Source: Winogradskyella endarachnes
GTDB lineage: Bacteria > Bacteroidota > Bacteroidia > Flavobacteriales > Flavobacteriaceae
Reading direction: 5' to 3'
Assembly: GCF_009741275.1 (NCBI RefSeq)
Contig: NZ_WOWS01000005.1
Location: 1 to 64,000, forward strand
DNA length: 64,000 nucleotides
Positions 36,301 through 44,082 of this stretch are shown piece after piece (position 1 is the stretch's first letter; each line of letters begins with the position of its first letter). Under the pieces are notes generated by a model, which saw only the letters and a list, made by a program, of their open reading frames with translations, made no database searches and was not told the origin of the DNA. The position numbers and the translations under genes are program-made.

Positions 36301-37634
36301 ACGTAATCTTGATTTTCTGTTAATTTTCTCGCAGATTCTAACTTACCATAATCAAAACCTTCATCCATACTAACAGATATTCCTTCTTCAACAGTACTAA
36401 CATCTCTTACTAAACTGGTTAAAATGGAACCTGCTCCACCAATATTTGTAGGATCTAAATCATTGTTTTCATTATCTGGACGTGCGTTAGGATTATTTAT
36501 AAAACCAGCAGGAAGAGGATCGTCTAACCCAATATTATCAGCTTCGGACTCACCTAAATCTTGAAACGCAACGACATTTCTAACATTTTCAGTTTGATTA
36601 ATTCTATTGGTTACCCAAACCTCTATTCTTGTTATTTCTAGACCATCATTGTTTATAAAAGGATAATTTAATAATGCATCGTTATAATTATCTCTAAAAT
36701 AATGCGCTAAGAAAAAGTGTCTGTTCTCATCATAATCTCTCGCAAAAAACTCAAACTCTTCTACAGTTCCTCCTCCTTGTGCGGTTACTGATTTAGACTC
36801 GGATTGTTGCTCAGAAAAAACGGCTGTTACTCTAGTTTTACCAAATTGTAGTTCCGTCTTTACACCAAATAAACTTTGTGCACCAGTTATAAGTGAACTA
36901 TTGAGAGGCATACTTACATTACCAACTTCAATTTTTCTAATAATATCATCTTCTGTTGGTGTGTATTCTAATTTTACAACTTGTTGAAAATCGAAAGTCG
37001 CTTCGGTATCATAATTAGCTGTGACTTGAAGTCTTGTACCTACTTTTCCTAGTAAACTTAAACTTATTCTTTGGTCAAAATCAAAAGTAAAATTTGTTCT
37101 GTTTTGTGGTGAAAGTGTTGGGTTATCTTGTTTTGAAAACAAAACACCTAAATCTACTTCTACCGAACCTTGAGGAATAATATTTATGGTATTACCACCA
37201 AAAATACTTTCAAACAAACCAGAATTAACATAAAACTCTGGTAATAAATTTTTCTGATCTTCTTCTGAGCCCTCTTTTTGTCCGGCCTTGGCATCAGCCA
37301 TTTTCTTATAATAAGCTTTAAGCTTTTCTTCTAATACTAATTTTTGAAATTCTTCTGCTGTTAATATTAATGGATAATTAATATTAAAATTTCCTATTTT
37401 TTCAGTGTAAATGTAACGGTCTAAAATCGGATCATACGTATATTTTGAAACTATACTATTTGGATTTGGCATGTTTAACTTACCAAATGAAAATGTTGTA
37501 ATTGTGCTATCTTGTTCGGTTTCTTGCTCTGTTTGTTGAGCCATTATTGAATTACTTATTAGCATAAGAAATGCTAATACAAAATAAAACCTATAGGATA
37601 AAGCGCGATTATAGTTAGTTGTATTCAATTGCAT
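30330..37634 (-). CDS. sprA: Type IX secretion translocon protein SprA (Sov)
   Basis: The 2434-residue product is the size of flavobacterial SprA (about 2400). It has a signal peptide (to about 33, MLISNSIMAQ) and then alternating strands along its length, with SprA hallmarks such as GKLNMPNPNSIVSKYTYDP, SIDLLSPLSWYLSSRP, FNELRMSGLENEGGWAAVLS and a strongly amphipathic C-terminal half ending TSLRTGITLRYNFGN. SprA forms the giant 36-strand outer-membrane barrel that is the secretion pore of the type IX system, used for gliding adhesins and secreted enzymes such as the modular protein at 2354-7972. Its start overlaps the ruvA stop in a TAATG, so it is translationally coupled to ruvA. Confidence 0.97.
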   Translation of the reverse strand: MQLNTTNYNRALSYRFYFVLAFLMLISNSIMAQQTEQETEQDSTITTFSFGKLNMPNPNSIVSKYTYDPILDRYIYTEKIGNFNINYPLILTAEEFQKLVLEEKLKAYYKKMADAKAGQKEGSEEDQKNLLPEFYVNSGLFESIFGGNTINIIPQGSVEVDLGVLFSKQDNPTLSPQNRTNFTFDFDQRISLSLLGKVGTRLQVTANYDTEATFDFQQVVKLEYTPTEDDIIRKIEVGNVSMPLNSSLITGAQSLFGVKTELQFGKTRVTAVFSEQQSESKSVTAQGGGTVEEFEFFARDYDENRHFFLAHYFRDNYNDALLNYPFINNDGLEITRIEVWVTNRINQTENVRNVVAFQDLGESEADNIGLDDPLPAGFINNPNARPDNENNDLDPTNIGGAGSILTSLVRDVSTVEEGISVSMDEGFDYGKLESARKLTENQDYVLNSDLGYISLSQRLLNDEVLGVAFQYTVGGVVYQVGEFANDGVDATSVDSSTGTEVVNSQSLILKMLKSAVTSVEEPIWDLMMKNIYDTGAYSISEDDFKLNIFYTESSSLNYITPVEGTEFPLFDSNTPNVPGDDTVINETPLIRLFHLDKLNSNGDPQEGGDGFFDFEEGTTILAQNGKIIFTKVEPFGRYLFDVLDDDGNDNDNEADYEDITDTEVGYNENQKKYVYDRLYKSTKTDALDESDKNKFEIKGTYTSSGSDGAISLGAFNVPRGSVTVSAGGRVLVEGIDYTVNYQLGQVEILDEALKASDTPIEVSVENNSVFGQQTKRFAGINVEHQFNENFVLGATLLNLSERPVTQKANYGSESINNTIFGFNGNYSTEVPFLTRLANKLPNIDTDVPSNLSVRGEFAYLLPGAPNGTDFNDEATAYIDDFEGTQGSIDLLSPLSWYLSSRPVDLPSTINGSDNKGIDNGYGRGLLNWYTIDPIFYGSLAPSEIDDDDISDLNTRRIFIEEIFPETDIVQGQTTVINTLDLAYYPGERGPYNFDPEELQGTVSPDQRWAGITRQLTSTDFEQANVEYIEFWIQDPFLDSPTNQGGKLLINLGNISEDVLRDGKKQYENGLPEDGDISLLTPTVFGGVVPENQSLIYTFDTTGDQRDNQDVGYDGYDDAEEIAEFGVQFGEDPANDNYEYYLNTDGNILERYKKYNGTEGNSPDVFTDTNRGSTTQPDVEDINRDNTMNTIDSYYEYEIEITPAQLNDPTNPLIYDRKENVEVTLPNGEVRDDITWYQFRIPIDEPTDAIGGISDIRSMRFARLYLKEFNENTVLRFASLDLVRSDWIRYTADLDNDTTNDSPNAEFNVSTVGIEENDGDYESPPGIEREELNNNNTIVRENEQSLVVNVCDLEPTDLKGVYKNINLDMRQYNNLRMFLHAEAQEGSSLDSGELVGFIRMGNDFTDNYYQIEIPLLTTDDATGSAEEQMWPEENEITLPLEYLQTIKSLGIAAGTLGDEEPTYYNIVDGELNEEPLANGNVDFLDVISGGIKQQRISIKGNPSYGDIRVLMVGVKNSGTSINNDTACGEVWFNELRMSGLENEGGWAAVLSMDTNIADFADISATGSKSTIGFGGIEEGPSERSLEDVQSYDVTTNIQLGQLLPKKWGVQLPFNYSQSEELVTPKYDAYYDDLTLESRIDAAETEEEEDLIASQSEEYTKRKSINFIGVRKLKTGEAKKHFYDIENLTLNYSYNKVEQRDFEIERSLDQTVRAGANYNYTFEPLKIEPFKKNDSLFTGKNWKILKDFNLNLLPSSFSINTDINRQFSKRKFREVELSSDDIGLEELFSRNYTFDFQYALNYNLTDALSINFSASNTNIVRNYFIDNNLSGSQDPELDVWDGFFDFGDPNYQTQSLQVNYELPLYKIPALSFLRTTYSYNGSFQWQKGSDLYEDLEVDGVTYNLGHSIQNSNTHNINSTFNMETLYKTIGLVRKGKKRNSRGRTREVSSRSRTVATKKEGEDKDANKLSAGKKAYNTFVDIVTMVKRIQLGYTENNGTYLPGYLESPGFVGTLKPTIGYTFGSQQDIRDLAARNGWLSIFPSLNEQYTEVKNTSLVFSANLEPMRNLKIDLTGNRTFAENLSESFQAIDEDLDGLSDTYEELITNSYGNFNISTVLLKTAFNASDENQSKTFDDFRANRLVIANRLAREFYGDTPYNVDAEGYPEGFGKTSQRVLLPAFLSAYQGTDPDKVSTGAFRDIPIPNWTLKYTGLMNIPWFKKTFRRFSIQHGYRSSYTVNQFITNLDYTAGDGNEAYVDQPDDALDASGNYKSETLYSNINLEEQFSPLMRLDFEMKNSIKVLAEIKTDRTLSLSFDNNLMTEIQGKEYTLGLGYRFKDLRIRSQLAGPKQIIVSDLNMQADISVRDNKTIIRYLDIENNQITAGQTIWGLKYTADYAFSKNLTGIFYFDYTFSDFAISTSYPQTSLRTGITLRYNFGN

Positions 37635-38215
37635 TATAAGTTTTTTAGAGCTTCTTTTATAATTTGCTCCACTTGGGCGTCTGGTTGGGCTTGTAAAATT
37701 TTATCGACTACTTTTTCGGATTGTTTTTTATTAAATCCTAAAACATCTAAAGCTGATAACGCTTCATCTTTGTTAGTATTGTTTGGTGTAAGAGAAAGTT
37801 CGTCTAATCCATAAACTTTTAACACTTTATCCTTTAAATCAATAATAACGCGCTGTGCTGTTTTTAGACCAATTCCTTTAACGCTTTGTATTAAAGAAAC
37901 ATCTCCTCCTGCAATTCCTTCCTTTACTTGATCTGGTGTTAACGAAGACAACATAGTACGCGCTGTATTTGCACCAATACCACTAACAGATACTAATAAA
38001 ACAAATATTTCCCGTTCCATTTTAGATGAAAATCCATAGAGACTTTGAGAATCTTCTCTAACCTGAAGGTAGGTATAAAGTTTTACATGTTCTTTATCCG
38101 GAATTTGAGAAAATGTATGAAAAGAAATATTAATAAAATACCCAACACCATTGCAATCTATAACAACGTCTGTTGGATTTTTTTCTACTAGTTTACCTTC
38201 AATATGTGTAATCAT
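37634..38215 (-). CDS. ruvA: Holliday junction branch migration protein RuvA
   Basis: The 193-residue protein has the OB-fold domain I (MITHIEGKLVEKNPTDVVID), two helix-hairpin-helix motifs (VSGIGANTARTMLSSL and VKGIGLKTAQRVIIDLKDK) and the C-terminal domain III (about 145-193) that contacts RuvB. It binds the Holliday junction as a tetramer and loads RuvB. ruvB lies 5 kb away on the same strand and not in the same unit. Here ruvA is followed by sprA with a one-base overlap, an arrangement I believe recurs in flavobacteria. Confidence 0.97.
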   Translation of the reverse strand: MITHIEGKLVEKNPTDVVIDCNGVGYFINISFHTFSQIPDKEHVKLYTYLQVREDSQSLYGFSSKMEREIFVLLVSVSGIGANTARTMLSSLTPDQVKEGIAGGDVSLIQSVKGIGLKTAQRVIIDLKDKVLKVYGLDELSLTPNNTNKDEALSALDVLGFNKKQSEKVVDKILQAQPDAQVEQIIKEALKNL

Positions 38216-38236
38216 CTATAACGGAAGTTAAAAACC

Positions 38237-38244
38237 CAAAAGTA
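38237..38244 (-). promoter_or_regulatory. Possible -7 element of ruvA-sprA
   Basis: On the minus strand TACTTTTG matches TAnnTTTG 22 bases before the ruvA start. A TTG at the proper -33 spacing is not present, so strength is uncertain. Confidence 0.45.
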
Positions 38245-38294
38245 ATAAAATTATTTTCATTAAAACATCACCCAAATCCTAATAAAATCAGTGA

Positions 38295-40574
38295 TTAATG
38301 TTGCTTTCTATCGCGCTCTTGAGCATCAATTACAGAAATCGCTGCCATGTTTACAATTTCATCTACACTTGCACCTAACTGTAAAATGTGTACAGGTTTT
38401 CGCATTCCCATCATAATAGGACCTATAGATTCTGTATTGTTTAATTCTTTTAATAATTTATAGGTAATATTTGCGGCATCTAAATTTGGAAACACTAAAG
38501 TATTTACCTTTTTACCAGCTAATTTTGAAAACGGGAAAATATCTTGAAGTAATTTTGAATTTAAAGCGAAATCGGTTTGTAATTCGCCATCCACAATCAT
38601 TTCTGGATAAGCCTTGTGTAAATAAGATACGGCCTCTTTTACTTTTTCTGCTCTAGGATTGTCTGAAGACCCAAAATTAGAATACGAAATCATTGCTGTA
38701 ACAGGTTCAATTCCAAACATTTTTGTAACTCTAGCTGTCATCCTAGCAATCTTAGCCAAATCTTTAGCGTTGGGATCAATATTTATGGAAGTATCACTTA
38801 AAAACATTGGACCACGTTGTGTCATCATTACGTTTGTTGTTGCCACCCTTGCAACACCATCTGCCATACCAATTAATTCTAACATTGGCTTAACTACTGA
38901 AGGATAATTACGAGAATACCCTGTAATTAATGCATCTGCATCGCCTTCGTTAACCATCATAGCAGCGTAATAATTACGCTCTCTCATTTTCTTTTGTGCA
39001 GAATAAACAGTTACGCCTTGTCTTTTACGTTTTTCCCAATAAGCTTTTGCATAGTCATTTTTACGATCAGTTTCTTCATCTGACTTAGGGTCTATAATTT
39101 GAACATCAGCATCAAACTCAATTTCTTCCATTAACTTAACAATCGCATCTTTTCTACCTAACAAAATTGGTATAGCTACACCTTCATCATGTGTAATTTG
39201 TGCTGCTTTTAACACATCTAATTGATCTGCTTCTGCAAACACCACTCTTTTAGGGTTTGTTTTTGCTCTACTGATAAGCATTCTTACCAATTTATTATCA
39301 GAACCTAAACGCTCTAACAACGAATTTTTATAACGGTCCCAATCTTCAATAGACTCTTGTGCTACTCCACTTTCCATAGCGGCTTTTGCAACTGCTGGTG
39401 GAACTTCGGCTATTAATCTAGGATCAAAAGGTTTAGGAATAATATAATCTTTACCAAATGTTAAACGTGTTTCTGCATAAGCAATATTTACTTGTTCTGG
39501 CACAGGTTCTTTTGCTAAATTAGACAACGCTTTAACAGCTGCCATCTTCATTTCTTCATTTATTTTTGTGGCTCTTACATCGAGTGCTCCTCTAAAAATA
39601 AATGGAAATCCAAGAACATTATTAACTTGGTTAGGATGATCACTACGGCCAGTTGCCATTATAATATCTTCTCTTGTATCTATGGCTAACTGATAATTTA
39701 TCTCAGGCACCGGATTTGCCATTGCAAATACAACCGGATTAGCAGACATTGATTTTAGCATCTCTGGTGTAACAATATCTGGTTGAGACAAACCTATAAA
39801 CACGTCAGCATTTTCCATGGCTTCGCTTAACGTATCTATTTTACGATGTGTAGCAAATTCTGCTTTTTGAGAGGTAAGGTTATCTCTATCTTTTCTTATA
39901 ACTCCTTTACTATCGAGCATTACAATATTCTCACGGCTAGCTCCACATGCTTGGTATAATCTTGTACAAGAAATGGCTGCTGCACCAGCACCACTCACTA
40001 CTATTTTTACATCTTCAATCTTCTTTTCTGCAATCTCTAAAGCATTTATTAATGCTGCTGCTGATATTATTGCAGTACCATGTTGATCATCGTGCATTAC
40101 AGGAATGTCTAATTCCTCCTTTAATCTGCGTTCTATTTCAAATGCTTCAGGTGCTTTTATATCCTCAAGGTTAATTCCACCGAATGTTGGTGCAATATTT
40201 TTTACAGTTTCTATAAAAGTATCTACATCTTCTGTGTCTACTTCAATATCAAAAACATCAATATCTGCAAAGATTTTAAAAAGTAAACCTTTACCTTCCA
40301 TTACTGGTTTTGAGGCTTCAGGTCCAATATTTCCTAATCCTAAAACAGCTGTTCCGTTAGAGATTACAGCAACTAAATTTCCCTTAGCTGTGTATTTATA
40401 AACATTGTTAACGTCTTTTTCAATTTCTAAACAAGGCTCTGCTACACCAGGTGAATAGGCTAAGGATAAATCGCGCTGCGATGCATACTTTTTTGTAGGT
40501 ACAACTTTTATCTTTCCTGGTGTTGGTTTGGCGTGATATACTAAGGCTTCTAGGCGTTTGCTTTGTTTGCTCAT
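38295..40574 (-). CDS. maeB: NADP-dependent malic enzyme fused to phosphotransacetylase-like domain
   Basis: The 759-residue enzyme (start at 40574, MSKQSKRLEALVYHAKPTPG; a second ATG two codons upstream is less likely) has a malic enzyme part (about 1-430) with SLAYSPGVAEPCLEIE, VMHDDQHGTAIISAAALINA and NAD(P)-binding GAGAAAISC, and a C-terminal phosphotransacetylase-like part (about 431-759, FAEADQLDVLKAAQI, ITGYSRNYPSVVKPM). It decarboxylates malate to pyruvate with NADP reduction; the PTA part is usually a regulatory module binding acetyl-CoA. It stands between queG and ruvA with its own -7 element. Confidence 0.96.
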   Translation of the reverse strand: MSKQSKRLEALVYHAKPTPGKIKVVPTKKYASQRDLSLAYSPGVAEPCLEIEKDVNNVYKYTAKGNLVAVISNGTAVLGLGNIGPEASKPVMEGKGLLFKIFADIDVFDIEVDTEDVDTFIETVKNIAPTFGGINLEDIKAPEAFEIERRLKEELDIPVMHDDQHGTAIISAAALINALEIAEKKIEDVKIVVSGAGAAAISCTRLYQACGASRENIVMLDSKGVIRKDRDNLTSQKAEFATHRKIDTLSEAMENADVFIGLSQPDIVTPEMLKSMSANPVVFAMANPVPEINYQLAIDTREDIIMATGRSDHPNQVNNVLGFPFIFRGALDVRATKINEEMKMAAVKALSNLAKEPVPEQVNIAYAETRLTFGKDYIIPKPFDPRLIAEVPPAVAKAAMESGVAQESIEDWDRYKNSLLERLGSDNKLVRMLISRAKTNPKRVVFAEADQLDVLKAAQITHDEGVAIPILLGRKDAIVKLMEEIEFDADVQIIDPKSDEETDRKNDYAKAYWEKRKRQGVTVYSAQKKMRERNYYAAMMVNEGDADALITGYSRNYPSVVKPMLELIGMADGVARVATTNVMMTQRGPMFLSDTSINIDPNAKDLAKIARMTARVTKMFGIEPVTAMISYSNFGSSDNPRAEKVKEAVSYLHKAYPEMIVDGELQTDFALNSKLLQDIFPFSKLAGKKVNTLVFPNLDAANITYKLLKELNNTESIGPIMMGMRKPVHILQLGASVDEIVNMAAISVIDAQERDRKQH

Positions 40575-40602
40575 AATCAAATTTAAATAAGCAATAAAGG
40601 TA

Positions 40603-40610
40603 CAAAATTA
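40603..40610 (-). promoter_or_regulatory. Possible -7 element of maeB
   Basis: On the minus strand TAATTTTG fits TAnnTTTG, 29 bases before the maeB start and just past the queG stop. A second match (TAAATTTG, 40578-40585) is too close to the start codon unless the message is leaderless. Confidence 0.45.
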
Positions 40611-40620
40611 AGCTTTTAAA

Positions 40621-41547
40621 TTAATCTTTCAGATAGTTAATATTACGTTTCAAGCCAGAAAATTTAGTTCGTTTCACCGCAGATTTCTGAAACACTTTTT
40701 TAAACGTATCTTCTGTTATTTCCTCCCATTCCTTTTTGGTCATATCTAATATCTCAGGATGTGGATTAAATAAGGGTTCGTTATGAGGTTTAGAAAATTT
40801 ATTCCAAGGGCAAACGTCTTGGCAAATATCGCAGCCAAACATCCAATCATTAAATTTGCCTTTAAATTCTGTTGGAATATTTTCTTTTAGTTCTATGGTA
40901 AAGTACGAAATGCATTTGCTACCATCTACCACGTATGGTTCTGTAATGGCTTCTGTTGGGCAAGCATCTAAACAAGCCGTACATGTTCCGCAATGATCCG
41001 TAACTGGTGTGTCATAGTCTAGTTCTAAATCAATAATTAATTCGGCAATAAAATAGAATGAGCCTACTTGTTGTGTTAATAGGTTAGAGTGTTTACCTAT
41101 CCAACCCAAACCAGATTTTGCAGCCCAAGCTTTATCTAAAACAGGTGCAGAATCTACAAATGCGCGTCCTCCAACTTCTCCTATTTCATCTTGAATGAAA
41201 TATAACAACGATTTTAGCTTATGTTTTATAACATGATGATAATCGTTGCCGTATGCGTATTTAGACAACTTGTAAGAGTCCTTTGTTTGAAATTCTGAAG
41301 GATAATAATTTAATAATAATGACACCACAGATTTTGAACCTTCTACTAATAAAGTTGGATCTAAACGTTTATCAAAATGATTTTCCATGTAGCGCATTTC
41401 GCCATTCATGTTATTATTTAACCAGCGTTCTAGTCTTGGTGCTTCTTCCTCTAAAAAACCAGCTTTACTGATGCCACAAGATAAAAATCCGAGACGCTTG
41501 GCTTCGGATTTAATTAATTCAGTGTATTTAGCTGTATTATTATGCAT
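40621..41547 (-). CDS. queG: Epoxyqueuosine reductase QueG
   Basis: The 308-residue protein has the cobalamin-binding N-terminal domain and two [4Fe-4S] motifs, [16 protein letters not shown] (about 188-203) and [13 protein letters not shown] (about 240-252). The catalytic Asp region ([19 protein letters not shown]) is present. QueG reduces epoxyqueuosine to queuosine in tRNA wobble position 34 in a B12-dependent manner. Its ATG overlaps the stop of the P450 gene as TAATG. The length is shorter than E. coli QueG (about 380), which has an extra C-terminal HEAT-like region; this compact form is common. Confidence 0.95.
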   Translation of the reverse strand: MHNNTAKYTELIKSEAKRLGFLSCGISKAGFLEEEAPRLERWLNNNMNGEMRYMENHFDKRLDPTLLVEGSKSVVSLLLNYYPSEFQTKDSYKLSKYAYGNDYHHVIKHKLKSLLYFIQDEIGEVGGRAFVDSAPVLDKAWAAKSGLGWIGKHSNLLTQQVGSFYFIAELIIDLELDYDTPVTDHCGTCTACLDACPTEAITEPYVVDGSKCISYFTIELKENIPTEFKGKFNDWMFGCDICQDVCPWNKFSKPHNEPLFNPHPEILDMTKKEWEEITEDTFKKVFQKSAVKRTKFSGLKRNINYLKD

Positions 41548-42881
41548 TATATGCGCTCTTCAAACTTTAAAAAAGCGTTTTTTGGTTTTAGTGTAATTAA
41601 AGGTGTTATTTCTATAGCTTCAAAATCTGGGATAATTTTATAGTTATGCACTAATTCAGAAATAGCAATTATCATCTCAAACATGGCAAAATTGTTTCCG
41701 ATGCATTTTCTTGGTCCTGCTCCAAATGGAAAATATTGTGATGAAAACTTTCGACTACCTTCGCTAAATCGTTCTGGTAAAAATGTGTTTGGTTGTTCCC
41801 ATAGTTTTGGATTACGATGCATTTCGTAAACTGAAAATAATAAATTTGATCCAGCTTCAAATTCCATATCATTAAATGAATCTCGTTCTTTATTTACGCG
41901 ATCTATAAAGTAAGCTGGTGGATACAATCGCATAGCTTCTTCTATAACTTGCTGGCAAATTTTTGACTTTGTCACCAAATCCATTAGGTCATTAGACTCT
42001 TCTTCCAATTTTTTACGCTCGTTATAAATTTTGTCTTGCCATTTTGGATGCAATGCTAATAATTGTGTTGTAAACGTTAATGCATTAGAGGTAGTTTCGT
42101 GACCTGCAGCAAATAGAATTAAGATTTCGTCTACGAGTTGTTCTTCTGCCATAGAAGAACCATCGTCGTACTTTGCATCTAAAAGCATATCTAACAAATC
42201 GTGCTCTTTTGTTTTAGAAATACGCCTGTTGTTTACAATGTGTTTTAAAATTTGTCTGGCTTGATCAGTTAAATCGGTATGTTTTTTAATTTCTCCACTA
42301 AAATTAAACCACCAACCTAAATATGGTTGACGCAATTCCTTAACCAACATTTTTTGTGTTTCCTCTGTTATGTTTTGAAGATCTGAAATATCTTGCTTAT
42401 CAACAGCGATACTAAATAAAGATTTTACAACCGTTTGAAATGCTAAATCATTTAGGATTGGAAAAATGTCTATTACAACATTAGGTGTAATTCTTTTATA
42501 TTCCGTTTTAATAGCATTTTCTATATTATTTAATAGATTTACTACTTGTTTTTTATGGAATGCCGGTTGAATTAGTTTTCGTTGTTTTTTCCAATGTTCA
42601 CCTTCAGAGGTTAATAATCCTTTACCAACATACTTGACTAAATCTTCAGTTTGAATTTTAGATTTTGTATAGTTCTTCTGGTTTTTTTGAAGTACATATT
42701 CTGCCAAAGATGCATCACGAACAAAAATCACACTGTTTTTTAATCCAATTTTTAATCTGAACACATCACCTTTTTCTTCAAAGTTTTGATTATGAAACGG
42801 CAAAGGATTCTTCAATATATCTAAAGAATGCTTTAAGAATTTACGTAATGAAACCGATGGTATATTTTGTTCTTTATTCAA
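41547..42881 (-). CDS. Cytochrome P450
   Basis: The 444-residue soluble protein has the P450 marks: I-helix oxygen-binding AGHETTSN, K-helix EAMR (ExxR), PERF (in [10 protein letters not shown]) and the haem loop [14 protein letters not shown] with the proximal Cys near 389. There is no N-terminal membrane anchor and no fused reductase, so separate ferredoxin-type partners are needed; none is encoded nearby. Sequence feel is close to the CYP102/CYP4-like fatty-acid-hydroxylase clan, but substrate is unknown. It sits between ruvB (15-base gap) and queG (one-base overlap), so it is probably made from the same message. Confidence 0.95.
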   Translation of the reverse strand: MNKEQNIPSVSLRKFLKHSLDILKNPLPFHNQNFEEKGDVFRLKIGLKNSVIFVRDASLAEYVLQKNQKNYTKSKIQTEDLVKYVGKGLLTSEGEHWKKQRKLIQPAFHKKQVVNLLNNIENAIKTEYKRITPNVVIDIFPILNDLAFQTVVKSLFSIAVDKQDISDLQNITEETQKMLVKELRQPYLGWWFNFSGEIKKHTDLTDQARQILKHIVNNRRISKTKEHDLLDMLLDAKYDDGSSMAEEQLVDEILILFAAGHETTSNALTFTTQLLALHPKWQDKIYNERKKLEEESNDLMDLVTKSKICQQVIEEAMRLYPPAYFIDRVNKERDSFNDMEFEAGSNLLFSVYEMHRNPKLWEQPNTFLPERFSEGSRKFSSQYFPFGAGPRKCIGNNFAMFEMIIAISELVHNYKIIPDFEAIEITPLITLKPKNAFLKFEERI

Positions 42882-42895
42882 ATTGAGGCTTTATT

Positions 42896-43918
42896 TTAAA
42901 ACAAACCTCCTTGCGTTGGTCCTTTTATTTTACCTAAATGTTTGTAGGCTTGTTCTGTTACTTCACGCCCACGAGGTGTTCGCATTATAAAACCTTGTTG
43001 TATGAGAAATGGCTCGTAAACTTCTTCTACCGTTTCTGTACTTTCACTTACGGCTGTAGCAATTGTGCTAATACCAACAGGTCCTCCTTTAAATTTTTCA
43101 ATGATTGTGGTTAAAATTTTGTTATCCATTTCATCTAAACCGTAGGCATCTACATTAAGCGCTTTTAATGCAAATTTGGCAATTTTAATATCTATTTTGC
43201 CATTACCTTTTATTTGCGCAAAATCTCTAACACGTCTTAATAAAGCATTCGCTATACGAGGTGTTCCTCTACTTCTACCAGCGATTTCTATGGCAGCCTC
43301 CATAGTAATTGGCATGTTTAAAATTGAAGCACTACGCTGTACAATAGTAGTTAATAATTCTGTTTTATAATACTGTAAACGACTACTAATACCAAAACGC
43401 GCACGCATTGGTGCTGTAAGTAAGCCAGACCTTGTGGTAGCACCAACTAAGGTAAATGGATTTAAATTAATTTGAACAGTTCTAGCATTTGGGCCAGACT
43501 CTATCATTATATCAATTTTATAATCTTCCATTGCAGAATACAAATACTCTTCTACGATTGGACTTAACCGATGAATTTCATCAATAAATAAAACATCACG
43601 CTCTTCTAAGTTTGTAAGTAATCCTGCTAAGTCACCTGGTTTGTCTAAAACAGGTCCTGAAGTTACTTTAATACCAACGTCCAATTCATTAGCTAAAATA
43701 TGTGCTAACGTAGTTTTACCTAAACCAGGAGGTCCATGAAATAACGTATGATCTAACGCTTCATCCCTAAGATTTGCAGCTTTTACAAAAACCAGTAAGT
43801 TTTCTAATACTTGATCCTGACCTGTAAAGTCTTCAAACGATAAAGGTCTTAATTTCTTTTCAACATCCCATTCTTCTGGAGTTAAATTGTCGCTATTTGG
43901 GTTAAGGTTTTCGTTCAT
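42896..43918 (-). CDS. ruvB: Holliday junction branch migration ATPase RuvB
   Basis: The 340-residue AAA+ protein has Walker [12 protein letters not shown], Walker [13 protein letters not shown], sensor-1 [18 protein letters not shown] and the winged-helix C-terminal domain ([40 protein letters not shown]). RuvB hexamers drive branch migration on both arms of a RuvA-bound junction. It is the first gene of ruvB-P450-queG, with a -7 element about 85 bases upstream. Confidence 0.98.
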   Translation of the reverse strand: MNENLNPNSDNLTPEEWDVEKKLRPLSFEDFTGQDQVLENLLVFVKAANLRDEALDHTLFHGPPGLGKTTLAHILANELDVGIKVTSGPVLDKPGDLAGLLTNLEERDVLFIDEIHRLSPIVEEYLYSAMEDYKIDIMIESGPNARTVQINLNPFTLVGATTRSGLLTAPMRARFGISSRLQYYKTELLTTIVQRSASILNMPITMEAAIEIAGRSRGTPRIANALLRRVRDFAQIKGNGKIDIKIAKFALKALNVDAYGLDEMDNKILTTIIEKFKGGPVGISTIATAVSESTETVEEVYEPFLIQQGFIMRTPRGREVTEQAYKHLGKIKGPTQGGLF

Positions 43919-44001
43919 ATTGAGTTCCGTTGAAAATAGGAATCTAATTAAGTTATATAAAAAAGTTCTGAATAAAGTTCAGCATTACTAAGCAGTCAAA
44001 A

Positions 44002-44009
44002 CAAATATA
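44002..44009 (-). promoter_or_regulatory. Possible -7 element of ruvB-P450-queG
   Basis: On the minus strand TATATTTG matches TAnnTTTG about 85 bases before the ruvB start. The -33 region would fall in the preceding terminator stem, where no TTG is properly spaced. Confidence 0.45.
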
Positions 44010-44012
44010 ATG

Positions 44013-44042
44013 AAAAAGCCTTTCTGAAAACAGAAAGGCTTT
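44013..44042 (-). terminator. Intrinsic terminator of the act-cox operon
   Basis: AAAGCCTTTCTG (44015-44026) pairs perfectly with CAGAAAGGCTTT (44031-44042) around a four-base loop; on the minus strand a T-run follows. It lies 41 bases after the coxA stop codon. Confidence 0.92.
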
Positions 44043-44082
44043 GATATTGTTTATCTCTATTTAAGAGTCTTATAATAAGAAT

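Noticed and set aside
30330..37634. Several plus-strand frames of 60-85 codons inside sprA
   Set aside because: All are antisense to a continuous, clearly recognisable SprA frame and have no signals of their own.
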